Positions 1 through 10,276 are shown, numbered from the stretch's first letter. The stretch is 64,000 nt of DNA from Bog-473 sp963753115 (GCA_963753115.1 CAVWBB010000021.1:1-64000); one strand, 5' to 3'. Translations and numbers: made by a program. Notes: generated from the sequence alone by a model not told the origin.

Positions 1-72
1 TGCGCCCCTCGGGATTCGAACCCGAAACCTGCGGATTAAGAGTCCGTTGCTCTGCCGTTGAGCTAGAGGCGC
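1..72 (-). tRNA. tRNA-Lys (anticodon CTT)
   Basis: Read on the minus strand, this folds as a complete cloverleaf. It has a 7-bp acceptor stem (one G-U pair), a D arm with stem GCTC/GAGC, the anticodon loop CTCTTAA (anticodon CTT, Lys), a T arm with stem TCGGG/CCCGA and loop TTCGAAT, and discriminator base A at position 1. The outermost pair of the anticodon stem is an A-C mismatch, so four pairs hold that stem. No CCA can be checked because the window begins at the discriminator. No integrase or attachment repeat lies beside it. Confidence 0.95.
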
Positions 73-250
73 ACCGGAGAGTGTAGGCGAGCGGCCTTCA
101 CCATTCGGGCGAAACGGGCCAGATCGCCGGATGCCCCCCGCGCCGCCGGTCCGGGGCAGATGCCTCGGACCGGCGACCCCCCAAGGGCACACCAACCACG
201 TCCTTCCCAGACAAACGGGGCGGCGTGAAGGTAGCACAGGGCTCCTGAGA

Positions 251-266
251 CTGACAGTGGCGTCAG
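251..266. promoter_or_regulatory. Palindromic operator, site 1 of 7 (CTGAC-N6-GTCAG)
   Basis: CTGACAGTGGCGTCAG has perfect 5-bp arms around a 6-bp spacer. It ends 83 bp before the GTG of the acyl-CoA dehydrogenase at 350. The same motif occurs at six other promoters in the window. I infer a TetR-family operator. Confidence 0.65.
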
Positions 267-349
267 GTACACTCGCCCCGGTCTGCCGGCGCCTGAGGCG
301 CCTCGGAACAGCTGCAGAGGGCAACCGGGACGGCCGGGAAGGGAGTGGG

Positions 350-1477
350 GTGGAGCTCGAGTTCACGGGTGAGCAGGAAGAGCTGCGTGCCTCGGTCCGC
401 TCGTTCCTCGAAAAGGAGTGCCCCATCGACCTGGTGCGAGCCGTCGTCGAGACCGGCGAGCCCCCCGAGAAGCTGTGGGGCTCCATGGTCGCCTTGGACT
501 GGCCCGCCCTGGCCATCCCGGAGGAGTACGGCGGCATCGGCCTCTCCATTTTGGAGACCGCCGTGGTGGTCGAAGAACTGGGCCGGGCCGTCGCCCCGGG
601 GCCCCTGCTGACCACAGTCACCGCGTTCGCCCCGATGATCCGCGAGGTCGGCACGCACGAGCAGCAGCAGCGCTTTCTCTCCGATGTCGCCTCCGGCGCC
701 ACTGCCGGGACCGTCGCCCTGGCCGACCACCCGCGGGCCTGGGCGCTCGACGACGTGACCATGACCGCCGAGAAGGCAGAGGGTGGCTGGGTCCTCGACG
801 GGACCAAGGTCGCCGTGCTCGCCGGCGAAGGCATCACCGAGGTCATCGTTGTCGCCCGTGTGGGCGAAGGCCTGGGCGCGTTCGTCGTACCCGCCGCCGA
901 GGCGGGTCTGGTCCCGGTGCACTCGCTCGATGCGAGCCGCCCGCTGGCCACCGCAACCCTCGACCGTGTCCTCGTCGGCGACGACCGCGCCCTCGGTGAG
1001 CCCGGGAGCGCGGCTTCGACGCTCGGGATTTCCCGTGCCGTTCAGGAGGCGACCGTCGGGCTCGCGCTCGAGACAGTCGGTGCCGTCGACGCTCTGTTCC
1101 AGTTGGTGCTGGCCTACATCAAGGACCGCAAGCAGTTCGATGTCGCCATCGGTTCCTTCCAGGCGATCAAGCACAAAATGAGCAACATGTTTCTCTCCTT
1201 GGAGCGTGCTCGTGTGCTGTGCTACTTCGCGGTGGCCGCCATCAACGAGGACACGCCGGCGCGGGCGACCGCCGTGGCCATGGCCAAGGCTGCCAGTGAC
1301 GACTGTCAGAACCTGGTCTGCCGCGAGTCGATCCAGACCCTCGGCGGCATCGGGTTCACGTGGGAGCACGACGGTCACTTCTACGTCAAGCGGGCGACCA
1401 GCGACGGTGCCCTCTTCGGCAGCGCGGCCGCACATTCGCTGGCCGTCTTCGACTCGTTGGACGTGACCTCCGCCTGA
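350..1477 (+). CDS. Acyl-CoA dehydrogenase (ACAD family)
   Basis: This predicts a 375-aa flavoenzyme that would oxidise an acyl-CoA to the 2-enoyl-CoA and pass electrons to ETF. The N-terminal helical domain starts at once (VELEFTGEQEELRASVRSF). The C-terminal domain carries the family-typical KDRKQFDVAIGSFQAIKHK and QTLGGIGFTWEHD stretches. The frame is open further upstream (from 131), but the GTG at 350 sits behind a GGAAGGGAG ribosome site and begins exactly where the family fold begins. A CTGAC-N6-GTCAG palindrome lies upstream. The substrate is unknown; this subclass is common in actinobacterial steroid, branched-lipid and aromatic acyl-CoA clusters. Confidence 0.88.
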   Translation: MELEFTGEQEELRASVRSFLEKECPIDLVRAVVETGEPPEKLWGSMVALDWPALAIPEEYGGIGLSILETAVVVEELGRAVAPGPLLTTVTAFAPMIREVGTHEQQQRFLSDVASGATAGTVALADHPRAWALDDVTMTAEKAEGGWVLDGTKVAVLAGEGITEVIVVARVGEGLGAFVVPAAEAGLVPVHSLDASRPLATATLDRVLVGDDRALGEPGSAASTLGISRAVQEATVGLALETVGAVDALFQLVLAYIKDRKQFDVAIGSFQAIKHKMSNMFLSLERARVLCYFAVAAINEDTPARATAVAMAKAASDDCQNLVCRESIQTLGGIGFTWEHDGHFYVKRATSDGALFGSAAAHSLAVFDSLDVTSA

Positions 1478-1497
1478 CGCACGGGCAGACTGGTGAG

Positions 1498-1920
1498 GTG
1501 CGCCCCGGGGAAGGTCTCATTGCCGCACTGCAGCTCGACCCTCACCCCGAAGGGGGCTGGTACCGCCGCACCTGGGTGGCCGATGCAGCCGAGGGGACCC
1601 GGCCCGCGGGGAGCGCCATCTACTACCTGCTGCTCGAAGGCGAGCTCTCGGCGCCGCACCGCGTCGACGCCACCGAGCTCTGGCACTTCTACGACGGCGA
1701 CCCGCTCGAGCTCACGCGCGAATGGCCCGACGGCCGGCGCGATGTGCAGGTGCTCGGGCCCGACGTGGGGGCGGGCCACGCGCCGCAGATCGTGGTCGAC
1801 GCGGGTGTCTGGCAGTCGGCCCGGCCCCTCGGGCGCTACACCCTGGTCGGTGCCACGGTGACACCGGCCTTCACCTTCGAGGGATTCGAGCTCCGTCAGG
1901 ACCCGGCGGGACCGCATTGA
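1498..1920 (+). CDS. Cupin-fold protein, DUF985 family
   Basis: This predicts 140 aa with the DUF985 signature: LDPHPEGGWYRRTW near the N terminus, then AIYYLLLEGE, the WHFYDGDPLEL strand and a C-terminal VTPAFTFEGFEL. The family is a single-domain double-stranded beta-helix. No reaction is firmly assigned, although sugar epimerase-like roles have been suggested. I chose the GTG at 1498 because the fold starts there and the upstream frame lies inside the dehydrogenase gene. It starts 20 bp after the dehydrogenase stop and is probably co-transcribed. Confidence 0.75.
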   Translation: MRPGEGLIAALQLDPHPEGGWYRRTWVADAAEGTRPAGSAIYYLLLEGELSAPHRVDATELWHFYDGDPLELTREWPDGRRDVQVLGPDVGAGHAPQIVVDAGVWQSARPLGRYTLVGATVTPAFTFEGFELRQDPAGPH

Positions 1921-2034
1921 GCGACGAGCTCGCGGTCGGCCGTGGGCAGGCGGACCCGTTGAACCAGCCGTCTGCGGGGTAGGTAATGATCAGAGGGAAG
2001 GCGTCCGGGCCACAAGGCCCGAGAGGAGGCTGCA

Positions 2035-4012
<1,978 letters not shown>

Positions 4013-4025
4013 CGTTCGTCACCGC

Positions 4026-4400
4026 ATGGTGACCCTCGACCATCTCATCCTGACGGTCAACGACCGTGACGCCAGTGTCCGCTTCTTCACCGACATCATG
4101 GGCTTCGTCCACGAGGGCGAAGACGGCCCCTTCTCGGTGATCCGCGTCAGTCCGGACACCACGCTGCAGCTGGCTCCCTGGGGTACCGAGGGCGGCGGGC
4201 ACCTGGCGTTCGCGCTCGCTCCAGCGGAGTTCGACGCCGCGTTCGCCCGTGTGCGGGCGGCTGGGCTTCCCTACGGCGACTCCTTCCACGACGTGGGCAA
4301 CATGCAGGGGCCCGGCGAGGAGGTCGGGGCGCGTGGTCTCGGTCCGACGCTCTACCTCTTCGACCCCAACGGCCACCTGATCGAACTGCGCCACTACTGA
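4026..4400 (+). CDS. VOC superfamily protein (glyoxalase/dioxygenase fold)
   Basis: This predicts 124 aa with two beta-alpha-beta-beta-beta modules. It begins MVTLDHLILTVNDRDASVRFF and ends with the typical metal-site strand LYLFDPNGHLIELRHY. His6 near the N terminus and Glu120 in HLIEL fit the usual VOC metal ligands. The upstream frame overlaps acs, so the ATG at 4026, 13 bp after the acs stop, is used. The reaction cannot be read from the sequence. Lyases, isomerases, resistance proteins and extradiol dioxygenases all share this fold. Confidence 0.8.
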   Translation: MVTLDHLILTVNDRDASVRFFTDIMGFVHEGEDGPFSVIRVSPDTTLQLAPWGTEGGGHLAFALAPAEFDAAFARVRAAGLPYGDSFHDVGNMQGPGEEVGARGLGPTLYLFDPNGHLIELRHY

Positions 4401-4448
4401 ACAGCGCCCCGAGCGGGCGGATCGCGCCCACGGCGCCGTTCGGGTAGA

Positions 4449-4460
4449 TTTACCAGTAAA
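4449..4460. promoter_or_regulatory. 12-bp palindrome TTTACCAGTAAA over the photoreceptor start
   Basis: The arms TTTAC/GTAAA flank CA. The last A is the first base of the ATG of the CarH-like gene, and a TAGATT -10-like hexamer (4445-4450) overlaps the left arm. A close relative, TTTAGCACTAAA, lies at 8729-8740. I infer an autoregulatory operator for the neighbouring B12 photoreceptor. Confidence 0.55.
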
Positions 4461-5347
4461 TGGTGCGTACCCCGGCGTCGGGCGATCCAGCCCCCCATCC
4501 CCGTGCGGGGTCCCTCAGCCTCCAGGAGGCCGCGGACCGGCTCGGGGTGCACTACATGACCGCCTACCGCTACGTCCGCACGGGCCGGCTGCCCGCCGTG
4601 CAGATCGGTTCACAGTGGTGGGTGGACCCCCGAGACCTGCGTGGCGCAACCGGGAAGGAGGCGGTCGCCGGCCGGCCGCGGGCGGTGACACGGCAATCCT
4701 CCCGGCGGGCCGCGGCGAAGCGACTCGAGGGCAGGCTCGTGGCAGGGGACGAAGCGGGGGCATGGGCGATCATCGAGGCGCGCCTGGGCGCAGGGTCCTC
4801 GCCCGACGACGTCATCCTCGATGAGCTGGGCGAGGCCATGCGCTCGGTCGGCACACGCTGGAAGGCCGGCGAGTACACGGTTGACGACGAGCACCGGGCC
4901 TCGGGAGTGGCGGCGCGGTTGGTGGCCCGCCTCGGCGCCCGCTTCACGAAACGGGGCCCGAGCCAAGCGGAGCGTCATCCTCGGCACGCCTCCGCGCGAG
5001 CTCCACGGGCTGCCCACCGCCATGGCCGCCAACGTGCTGCGCGGCCGCGGGTACGACGTCGTCGACCTTGGCGCCGATGTCCCGGCCGATGCGTTCGGAG
5101 CTGCGGTCCGAAAGACCTCGCGCCCACTCGCGGTTGCGGTGGCGGTGACCTCGGGAAATCATGACCGCTCTCTGCGGGCGATCGTGCGTGCCGTGCAGTC
5201 GGCCAGCCCTGATCTGCCTGTGCTCGTCGGGGGTAGCGGCATCGCCGGCAGTGCGCACGTGGTGCCGCTCGGCGCTCGTCTGGAGCGGCGGCGACGCCCG
5301 GGACGCTGGCCGACGTCATCGAGGGTCTGGAACGGCGCTCCGGCTGA
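4460..5347 (+). CDS. CarH/LitR-type B12-dependent photoreceptor regulator with excisionase-like HTH, frameshifted
   Basis: Residues about 18-62 form a helix-turn-helix of the HTH_17/excisionase type (LSLQEAADRLGVHYMTAYRY ... PAVQIGSQWWV). Residues about 86-160 are the four-helix cap, and the rest is a cobalamin-binding Rossmann domain (GTPPRELHGLPTAMAANVLR, LGADVPADAF, VLVGGSG). The cap contains W134-x9-E144-H145, the spacing of the light-sensing Wx9EH motif of CarH. In that family, AdoCbl-bound tetramers repress promoters in the dark and fall apart in light. Three +1 shifts (about 4960, 5275 and 5300) break the frame. Correcting them gives about 294 aa ending ADVIEGLERRSG, the usual CarH length. 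It is convergent with the CFA-like gene. Confidence 0.82.
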
Positions 5348-6585
5348 CGGAGACGTCCGCACCCCTCGGGGAGCGACGCTCGAAAGGTCGACTGCGGCCT
5401 CGCAAGCACCAATTGGACGTCCGAGATGTGGCGCTCCATGAATGCCGCCTCGCAATAGGACAGGTACAGGGTCCAGAGCCGCCAGAAGCGCTCGTCGAAG
5501 CCGAGGCTCGTCACGCCGGCGCGGCACCGCTCCAGGTTGTCCCGCCATCGCCGCAGCGTTTCGGCGTAGTGCGGACCGATGTCCTCCAGGTCGACGATGC
5601 GCAGATCGGAGGTGCGTGCGACCGATGCCGCAATGGCTGCCAGCGACGGGAGGCAGCCACCCGGGAACACCATGGCGCGGATGAAGTCGTCGTGCAGCTT
5701 GGCCCGGTCGAAGCTTCCGTCCGCGATGGTGATGGCCTGCAGCGCCATCCGCCCTTCTCGTGTCAGCAATCGCCCGCACGTCGCGAAGAACTCGTCGTAG
5801 CGCCGCCAGTCGACGGCCTCGATCATCTCAATCGAGACCAGCGCGTCAAAGCGGCCCCGGAGGTCCCGGTAGTCGGCGCCGAGGACAGTCACCCGCTCGG
5901 TGAGGCCCCGCTCCGCCACCCGGGACAAGGCGAACGACCGCTGCTCCTCCGAGATCGTGGTCGTGGTCACCCGGCAGCCGTGTCGCTCGGCGGCGTGGAT
6001 CGCAAAACCGCCCCAGCCGGTGCCGATCTCGACCACGTGGTCTGCGGGCCCGAGGCGGAGCTTGGTGGCGATGCGCTCGAACTTCGCCACCTGGGCCTGC
6101 TCCAGCGAGGCGTGGTCGTCCTCGAAGTACGCGCACGAGTAGGCCATGGTGGGATCGAGCATCAAGGCGAAGAGGTCGTTGGAGAGGTCGTAGTGGGCGG
6201 CGATGTTGCGCCGGTCGTCGCTCTTGCTGGGCGGCCGGAGCCATCGTGTGCCCGCCAGCAGCGGGCCGGCGTGCCTGGCCCAGGCGTCGAGGCGCTCGCG
6301 GAGCGGCGTCGTACGCCGGAAGGCGACGCGGAGCAGCGCGGTCAGGTCGTCCGTGTCCCACCACTGCTCCATGTAGCTCTCGGCGAGGCCGCGTGAGCCC
6401 CGCCTGAGCGCGGCCCGCCAGGCCCGGGGGTCGTGCACGACGACGGAGGCGTCCGGCTCGCCCGAACCCGTCACGATCGGTTGTCCACGCGGCAGCCCGG
6501 CGCCCTCGAAACGGAGCGTGCCGGGCCGCTCACGCGCGGCGCGCGTGGCCAGATCGACGATCAGGCGGGCGCGTGCGTCAGCCAT
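4975..6585 (-). CDS. Cyclopropane-fatty-acyl-phospholipid synthase-like SAM methyltransferase
   Basis: This enzyme would transfer a methyl or methylene group from SAM to an unsaturated phospholipid acyl chain. Visible features are HYDLSND (131-137), VVEIGTGWGG (184-193), MAYSCAYFE and the C-terminal YLSYCEAAFMERHISDVQLV. The ATG at 6585 overlaps the DUF1365 stop as ATGGCTGA, which shows translational coupling. Recognisable family sequence ends near 5395. The frame then runs on to 4975 through an Arg-rich stretch antisense to the regulator, so the native stop has probably been lost to a frameshift near 5395. The UfaM furan-fatty-acid methyltransferases belong to the same family. Confidence 0.85.
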   Translation of the reverse strand: MADARARLIVDLATRAARERPGTLRFEGAGLPRGQPIVTGSGEPDASVVVHDPRAWRAALRRGSRGLAESYMEQWWDTDDLTALLRVAFRRTTPLRERLDAWARHAGPLLAGTRWLRPPSKSDDRRNIAAHYDLSNDLFALMLDPTMAYSCAYFEDDHASLEQAQVAKFERIATKLRLGPADHVVEIGTGWGGFAIHAAERHGCRVTTTTISEEQRSFALSRVAERGLTERVTVLGADYRDLRGRFDALVSIEMIEAVDWRRYDEFFATCGRLLTREGRMALQAITIADGSFDRAKLHDDFIRAMVFPGGCLPSLAAIAASVARTSDLRIVDLEDIGPHYAETLRRWRDNLERCRAGVTSLGFDERFWRLWTLYLSYCEAAFMERHISDVQLVLARPQSTFRASLPEGCGRLRQPERRSRPSMTSASVPGVAAAPDERRAAPRAHCRRCRYPRRAQADQGWPTARHARSPAESGHDFPRSPPPQPRVGARSFGPQLRTHRPGHRRQGRRRRTRGRAARWRPWRWAARGARAEACRG

Positions 6586-7459
6586 GGAGATGTCCGACAG
6601 GTGCGTCATCTCTGGGCGGGGGGACCGGGCAGACCCCCGCTGCCGCGCGCCGGCCTTGGTGCTCGTGGAAGGGGGCACCCCGGGCAGCCAGCCGCACCGC
6701 CTGCGCATAAATGCGGGTCGAGACCCGCGTCGTCATCAACGGATGCGACCAGAGCAGGTGGCCCAGCCCGGCCCGGTCGAGCGGGTGCCGTCGGAGGAGC
6801 AGGCTCGCCGTGAGCTGCGGAGTGGGTTGGTCCGGAACGGGTTCGTCCCATCGACCATACGACACGGCCGCTGTCGGCGCGTCGACGTCGAGCACCACCT
6901 GGAGCCGTTCCGAGGGCGCCGAGTAACGCAAGGTGTAGGTGGCGGCGTCGGGCAGGAACGGCGACACGTGCATGGCCTTGGCGAAGTGGTGCAGCCCCGG
7001 CGGCCCGACGACGTAGCGGCATCGCTCGTGCCACGGCGTGTTGGACACCTCGAGCACGGTCGTCTCCACATGGTGTCCTGTGGCGTCGAAGCAGTAGTAC
7101 AGCGTGACCGGATTGAACAGCCATCCCCAGGTGCGGACGTGGCCGAGCATGGCCACGGGACCGCGCACGGTGCCACCTGCGGTGGCGACCGCGTCGGTGA
7201 CAGCCTGGAGCAGCGACTGGGAGTCCGGTGGCAGGAAGTCGGAGCGCCGGAGCCGCATCGCCGCCGGCCACCGGCGCCGGTGCGGGGTGGGGTCGAAGTC
7301 GACGAGCGGGTGGACCGATCGGAGCTCGGAGAGCTCGTCGAGATAGAGGAGCGGGAGCGCCACCCGGGAGCTGAACGCGTGTGGGGGGTCCGACCGCCGG
7401 TGGGTGACCGTGCCCTCATAGAGCGCGCTCCGGAGCGCAGGGGGCGAGGCCGGGCTCAC
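6578..7459 (-). CDS. DUF1365 protein
   Basis: This predicts 293 aa. DUF1365 hallmarks are YEGTVTHRR at the start, then HAFSSRVALPLLYLDEL, the core VRTWGWLFNPVTLYYCFD, and VSNTPWHERCRYVV. The function is unassigned. The family almost always sits between an FAD oxidoreductase and a CFA-like methyltransferase, as here, and is implicated in fatty-acid modification and stress responses. The GTG start at 7459 overlaps the stop of the upstream FAD gene (GTGA), and the gene itself overlaps the CFA-like gene by 8 bp, so the three are one tightly coupled operon. The frame is open much further upstream, but that part is antisense shadow. Confidence 0.85.
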   Translation of the reverse strand: MSPASPPALRSALYEGTVTHRRSDPPHAFSSRVALPLLYLDELSELRSVHPLVDFDPTPHRRRWPAAMRLRRSDFLPPDSQSLLQAVTDAVATAGGTVRGPVAMLGHVRTWGWLFNPVTLYYCFDATGHHVETTVLEVSNTPWHERCRYVVGPPGLHHFAKAMHVSPFLPDAATYTLRYSAPSERLQVVLDVDAPTAAVSYGRWDEPVPDQPTPQLTASLLLRRHPLDRAGLGHLLWSHPLMTTRVSTRIYAQAVRLAARGAPFHEHQGRRAAAGVCPVPPPRDDAPVGHLHG

Positions 7460-8703
7460 AAGCGGGCGCCGAAGCGCCGGCAGACGGTCAGTGCACTCCG
7501 CACGCCGTCCTCGTGGAATCCATAGCCCCAGTACGCCCCACAGAAGGACACGGCGCCGCTGCTCAGGGACTCCTGGTGGCCCTGCACGGCGACGGCCGGT
7601 CCATCGATGACCGGATGTGCGTACTCCAGGCGCGCCACGACCTGGCGGGGGTCGATGGCGCCGTCCCGGTTGAGCGTCACCAGCACGGGCTGCTCGGCGT
7701 CGAGGCCTTGGAGCCGGTTGAGGTAGTAGGTCAACGTGGCCCGGTGCAGGGGTTCGTCGGTCCGCAGGTAGTTCCACGAGGCCCAGGCCCGTCGGTTGGC
7801 CGGCAGCAGGGTGGTATCCGTATGAAGCGTGGCCTGGTTGCGCTGGTAGCGGATGGCCCCGAGGACGTGCCGCTCCTCGTCGGTGGGGTCGGCGAGCAGT
7901 TTGAGAGCCTGGTCGCTGTGGGTGGCGATGATCACGTGGTCGAAGGTCGCCGGGCCCTGCGGGGTGAGGAGCTCGACGCCGTCCTCCAGGCGACGCACCT
8001 TGGCCACCGACGTGCCCAGGTGCAAGCTGCCGCGGTGGACCAGCGGCTCCAGGATCGCCTGCACGTAGCGCGTCGATCCGCCCGTCACCGTGCGCCAGGT
8101 GGGCTGGTGCCCCGGGCCGAGCAGCCCGTGCCGGCTGAAGAACTCGGCGAAGGTGCGGGCCGGGATCTGGGTGAATTGCTCCGGGTCGGCCGACCAGATC
8201 GCCGAGCCCAAGGGGATCAGGTACCAGTCGAGGAAGCCACGCGACCACCGGTGGTCGGCGAGGAGCTCGGCCAGGCTGCCCGAGGGGGAGTCGGGGTCGA
8301 CGAGAAGCCGGCGGGCCAACCGGTTGAACCGGGCGACGTCGGCCAGCATGGCCAAGAAGGCGGGCCGGGCCACGTTGCGGCGCTGGGCGAAGACGGTGGA
8401 GAGCGAGGTGCCACGCCATTCGAGACCGCAGCGCTCATCGGACAGGCTGAAGCTCATGTCGCTCGGGTGCGTCGCCACCCCGAGCCGGTCCAGGAGCTGT
8501 GTGAAGAGGGGGTATGTCGCCTCGTTGTAGACGAGGAACCCCGTGTCTGCCGCCACCCGCCCCTCCGGCAGGTCGACGGTGACGGTGTGTGCGTGCCCAC
8601 CCGGCCGGTCGTCCGCCTCGAAGAGGTGGACTTCGTGGCCTTCGTGCAGGAGGTGGGCGGCGGTCATGCCGGCGATCCCACTTCCGATGATGGCGAGACG
8701 CAT
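7456..8703 (-). CDS. FAD-dependent amine oxidase-like oxidoreductase
   Basis: This predicts 415 aa. The N terminus is a dinucleotide-binding fold (MRLAIIGSGIAGMTAAHLL, then FEADDRPGGHAHTV). A second FAD motif, DHVIIATHSDQALKLL, is in the middle, and CGAYWGYGFHEDG, conserved in this subgroup, is near the end. Members accompany DUF1365 and CFA-like genes and are thought to oxidise modified acyl chains; UfaO-type enzymes are related by context. It is the first gene of the operon FAD-DUF1365-CFA. Its promoter region is shared with the divergent SRPBCC gene and contains the TTTAGCACTAAA palindrome 25 bp before the ATG. Confidence 0.88.
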   Translation of the reverse strand: MRLAIIGSGIAGMTAAHLLHEGHEVHLFEADDRPGGHAHTVTVDLPEGRVAADTGFLVYNEATYPLFTQLLDRLGVATHPSDMSFSLSDERCGLEWRGTSLSTVFAQRRNVARPAFLAMLADVARFNRLARRLLVDPDSPSGSLAELLADHRWSRGFLDWYLIPLGSAIWSADPEQFTQIPARTFAEFFSRHGLLGPGHQPTWRTVTGGSTRYVQAILEPLVHRGSLHLGTSVAKVRRLEDGVELLTPQGPATFDHVIIATHSDQALKLLADPTDEERHVLGAIRYQRNQATLHTDTTLLPANRRAWASWNYLRTDEPLHRATLTYYLNRLQGLDAEQPVLVTLNRDGAIDPRQVVARLEYAHPVIDGPAVAVQGHQESLSSGAVSFCGAYWGYGFHEDGVRSALTVCRRFGARL

Positions 8704-8728
8704 GGAACTCCTCGGTCGCTGATCGGTA

Positions 8729-8740
8729 TTTAGCACTAAA
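8729..8740. promoter_or_regulatory. 12-bp palindrome TTTAGCACTAAA in the divergent lipid-block promoter
   Basis: The arms TTTAG/CTAAA flank CA. It lies between the FAD oxidoreductase start (8703, minus) and the SRPBCC start (8786, plus). It differs from the palindrome at 4449-4460 only by a compensatory C/G swap that keeps the symmetry. I infer it is the same operator class. Confidence 0.55.
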
Positions 8741-8785
8741 CTAGCAGCGTTGTCCCGAGGACCCTCGGCGGCACGGGAGGAGCCC

Positions 8786-9214
8786 ATGGCGACCTATCGC
8801 ACGGAGATCGATTCACCGAGGAACCCGGGGGAGGTGTTCGAGTACCTGGCCACGTTCAGCAACGCCCGTGACTGGGATCCGTCGGTCGTGGAGGCGGCGG
8901 CCCGTTCCACCGGCCGGGCGGAGGTGGGATCGGTCTACCGGCTCGACGTCCGGACCGCCGGCCGGGTCGTGCCCTTCGAGTACGAGATCGTGGCCCTGGA
9001 CCGGCCCCATCGGGTCGTGCTCGAGGCCCGCCGGGCCGGCATGGTCTCCTCGGACACCATCACCGTCGAGCCGCTCTCCTCAGGGTCCCGTGTGCGCTAC
9101 GTCGCCGTGCTCAACCTCCGCGGGCTGCTCCGTGTCCTGGCGCCCCTCGTGGAGCGGGCGTTCGCCAAAATGGCCGATCGGGCGGCGGCCGGCCTCCGGC
9201 GCGCGCTGGCATGA
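8786..9214 (+). CDS. SRPBCC-fold protein (polyketide cyclase/START-like)
   Basis: This predicts 142 aa with the lipid-binding helix-grip pattern: YRTEIDSPRNPGEVFEYLA, NARDWDPSVVEA, FEYEIVALDRPHRVVLEA and a long C-terminal helix rich in Arg and Ala. Such proteins bind hydrophobic ligands and often escort or modify acyl or polyketide intermediates. The ATG at 8786 follows GGGAGGAG. The gene overlaps the next SDR gene by four bases (ATGA), and its promoter is shared with the FAD oxidoreductase. Confidence 0.8.
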   Translation: MATYRTEIDSPRNPGEVFEYLATFSNARDWDPSVVEAAARSTGRAEVGSVYRLDVRTAGRVVPFEYEIVALDRPHRVVLEARRAGMVSSDTITVEPLSSGSRVRYVAVLNLRGLLRVLAPLVERAFAKMADRAAAGLRRALA

Positions 9215-10276
9215 GCCACGGCACGCGCAGCAGCGCCTCCCGACTGGTCGACGCCGTCCTCGAGGCGAGTGTGGCCGGGAGCTTCAGTCGCGTCGGCTTC
9301 GCCGTCCGGTCCCGCACGGAGCGCTGGGACCCTCCGGCCGGGCTGGCCGGCCGGGTCGCTGTCGTGACCGGTGCGTCTTCGGGGATCGGGCGTGCGGTCG
9401 CCCTCGAAGTCGCGCGCCTCGGCGCCACCACCTGGGTGCTCGGGCGCGACAGGGCTCGGACGGAGGCCGTCGCACGCGATGCCCGCGCGCTGGGTGGAGG
9501 TGGAGGCATTGAACCGGTGGTGCTCGACGTGAACGACGCGGACGCCGTGGGCGCCTTTTCCGGGCTGGTCTCCAGCGTCCACGACCGACTTGGACGTCGT
9601 GGTGCATGCCGCGGGCGCGCTCTACCCGACCTTCCGCAGCGCTCCCGACGGCAGCGAGCTCACCGTCGCCACTGCCGTGCTGGCGCCCTACCGCCTGACC
9701 CTGCTCCTCAGCCCCCTGCTCCGGCGGTCCGAGGCGGCCAACATCGTGACGCTGTCCTCGGGCGGCATGTACACGGAGCGGTTCGACCTCGACCACCTCG
9801 AGATGCCCCCCGACTCCTACCGTGGGACCACGGCCTACGCGCGGGCCAAGCGGGCCCAGGTCGTCCTCTCCCACGAGTGGGCCCGCCGCTGGGGCGCAGA
9901 CGGCGTGGCGAGCTACGCCTCGCATCCCGGTTGGGTGGACACCCCCGGCCTGGCCAGCGGCCTTCCTTCCTTCGCCAGGCTCGGCCCGCTCCTGCGGACA
10001 CCGGCCGAAGGAGCGGACACCGTGGTCTGGCTCGCCGCCGGCGCGGCACGCCGGGCCGACCCGGCTGCGCCGATGACCGAGGGTTTCTTCCACGACCGGC
10101 ACCGGCGGGCCGAGCACTACCCGCCGTGGTCGGCGCGCACGTCCTCCGCCGAGGAGGGTCGGCTGCTGTGGGACTGGTGCGCATCCCGGACGGGCAACTC
10201 CGAGGCCCCGGGCGTGCCGCCGCGGGCACCGGCCTCGCCGCCCCAGGCACCGGCCTCGCCCGACGCAATGCCCTAG
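9211..10276 (+). CDS. Short-chain dehydrogenase/reductase of the lipid block, frameshifted
   Basis: The NAD(P)-binding motif VVTGASSGIGRAVALEVARLG is in the first frame. HAAGALYP, IVTLSSGGMYTERF (catalytic Ser) and the YARAKRAQ catalytic Tyr/Lys motif are in the second. The frame moves by +1 near 9588-9591. Removing one base joins ..VHDRL to DVVVHAAG.. and gives about 354 aa, with an N-terminal extension of about 45 residues before the Rossmann fold. The start overlaps the SRPBCC stop. The 3' end overlaps the convergent thiolase gene by four bases. The Pro/Ala-rich tail looks unstructured. Confidence 0.82.

Noticed and set aside
1..72. tRNA-Lys as an attachment site for an integrated element
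   Set aside because: No integrase, no direct repeat of the tRNA 3' end and no phage-like genes were seen downstream.
131..349. Upstream extension of the acyl-CoA dehydrogenase
   Set aside because: The residues are Arg/Pro/Gly-rich and unlike the family. The GTG at 350 has a ribosome site, and the operator-like palindrome lies in the extension.
263..1435. Long open frame on the minus strand opposite the acyl-CoA dehydrogenase
   Set aside because: It is a high-GC antisense shadow of a well-supported gene, with no family motifs. The same holds for other long antisense frames such as 5161-6396, 6518-7525, 7513-8733 and 61091-63271.
7460..8419. Upstream extension of the DUF1365 frame
   Set aside because: It is antisense-frame sequence inside the FAD oxidoreductase gene. 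The GTG overlapping that gene's stop is the natural coupled start.
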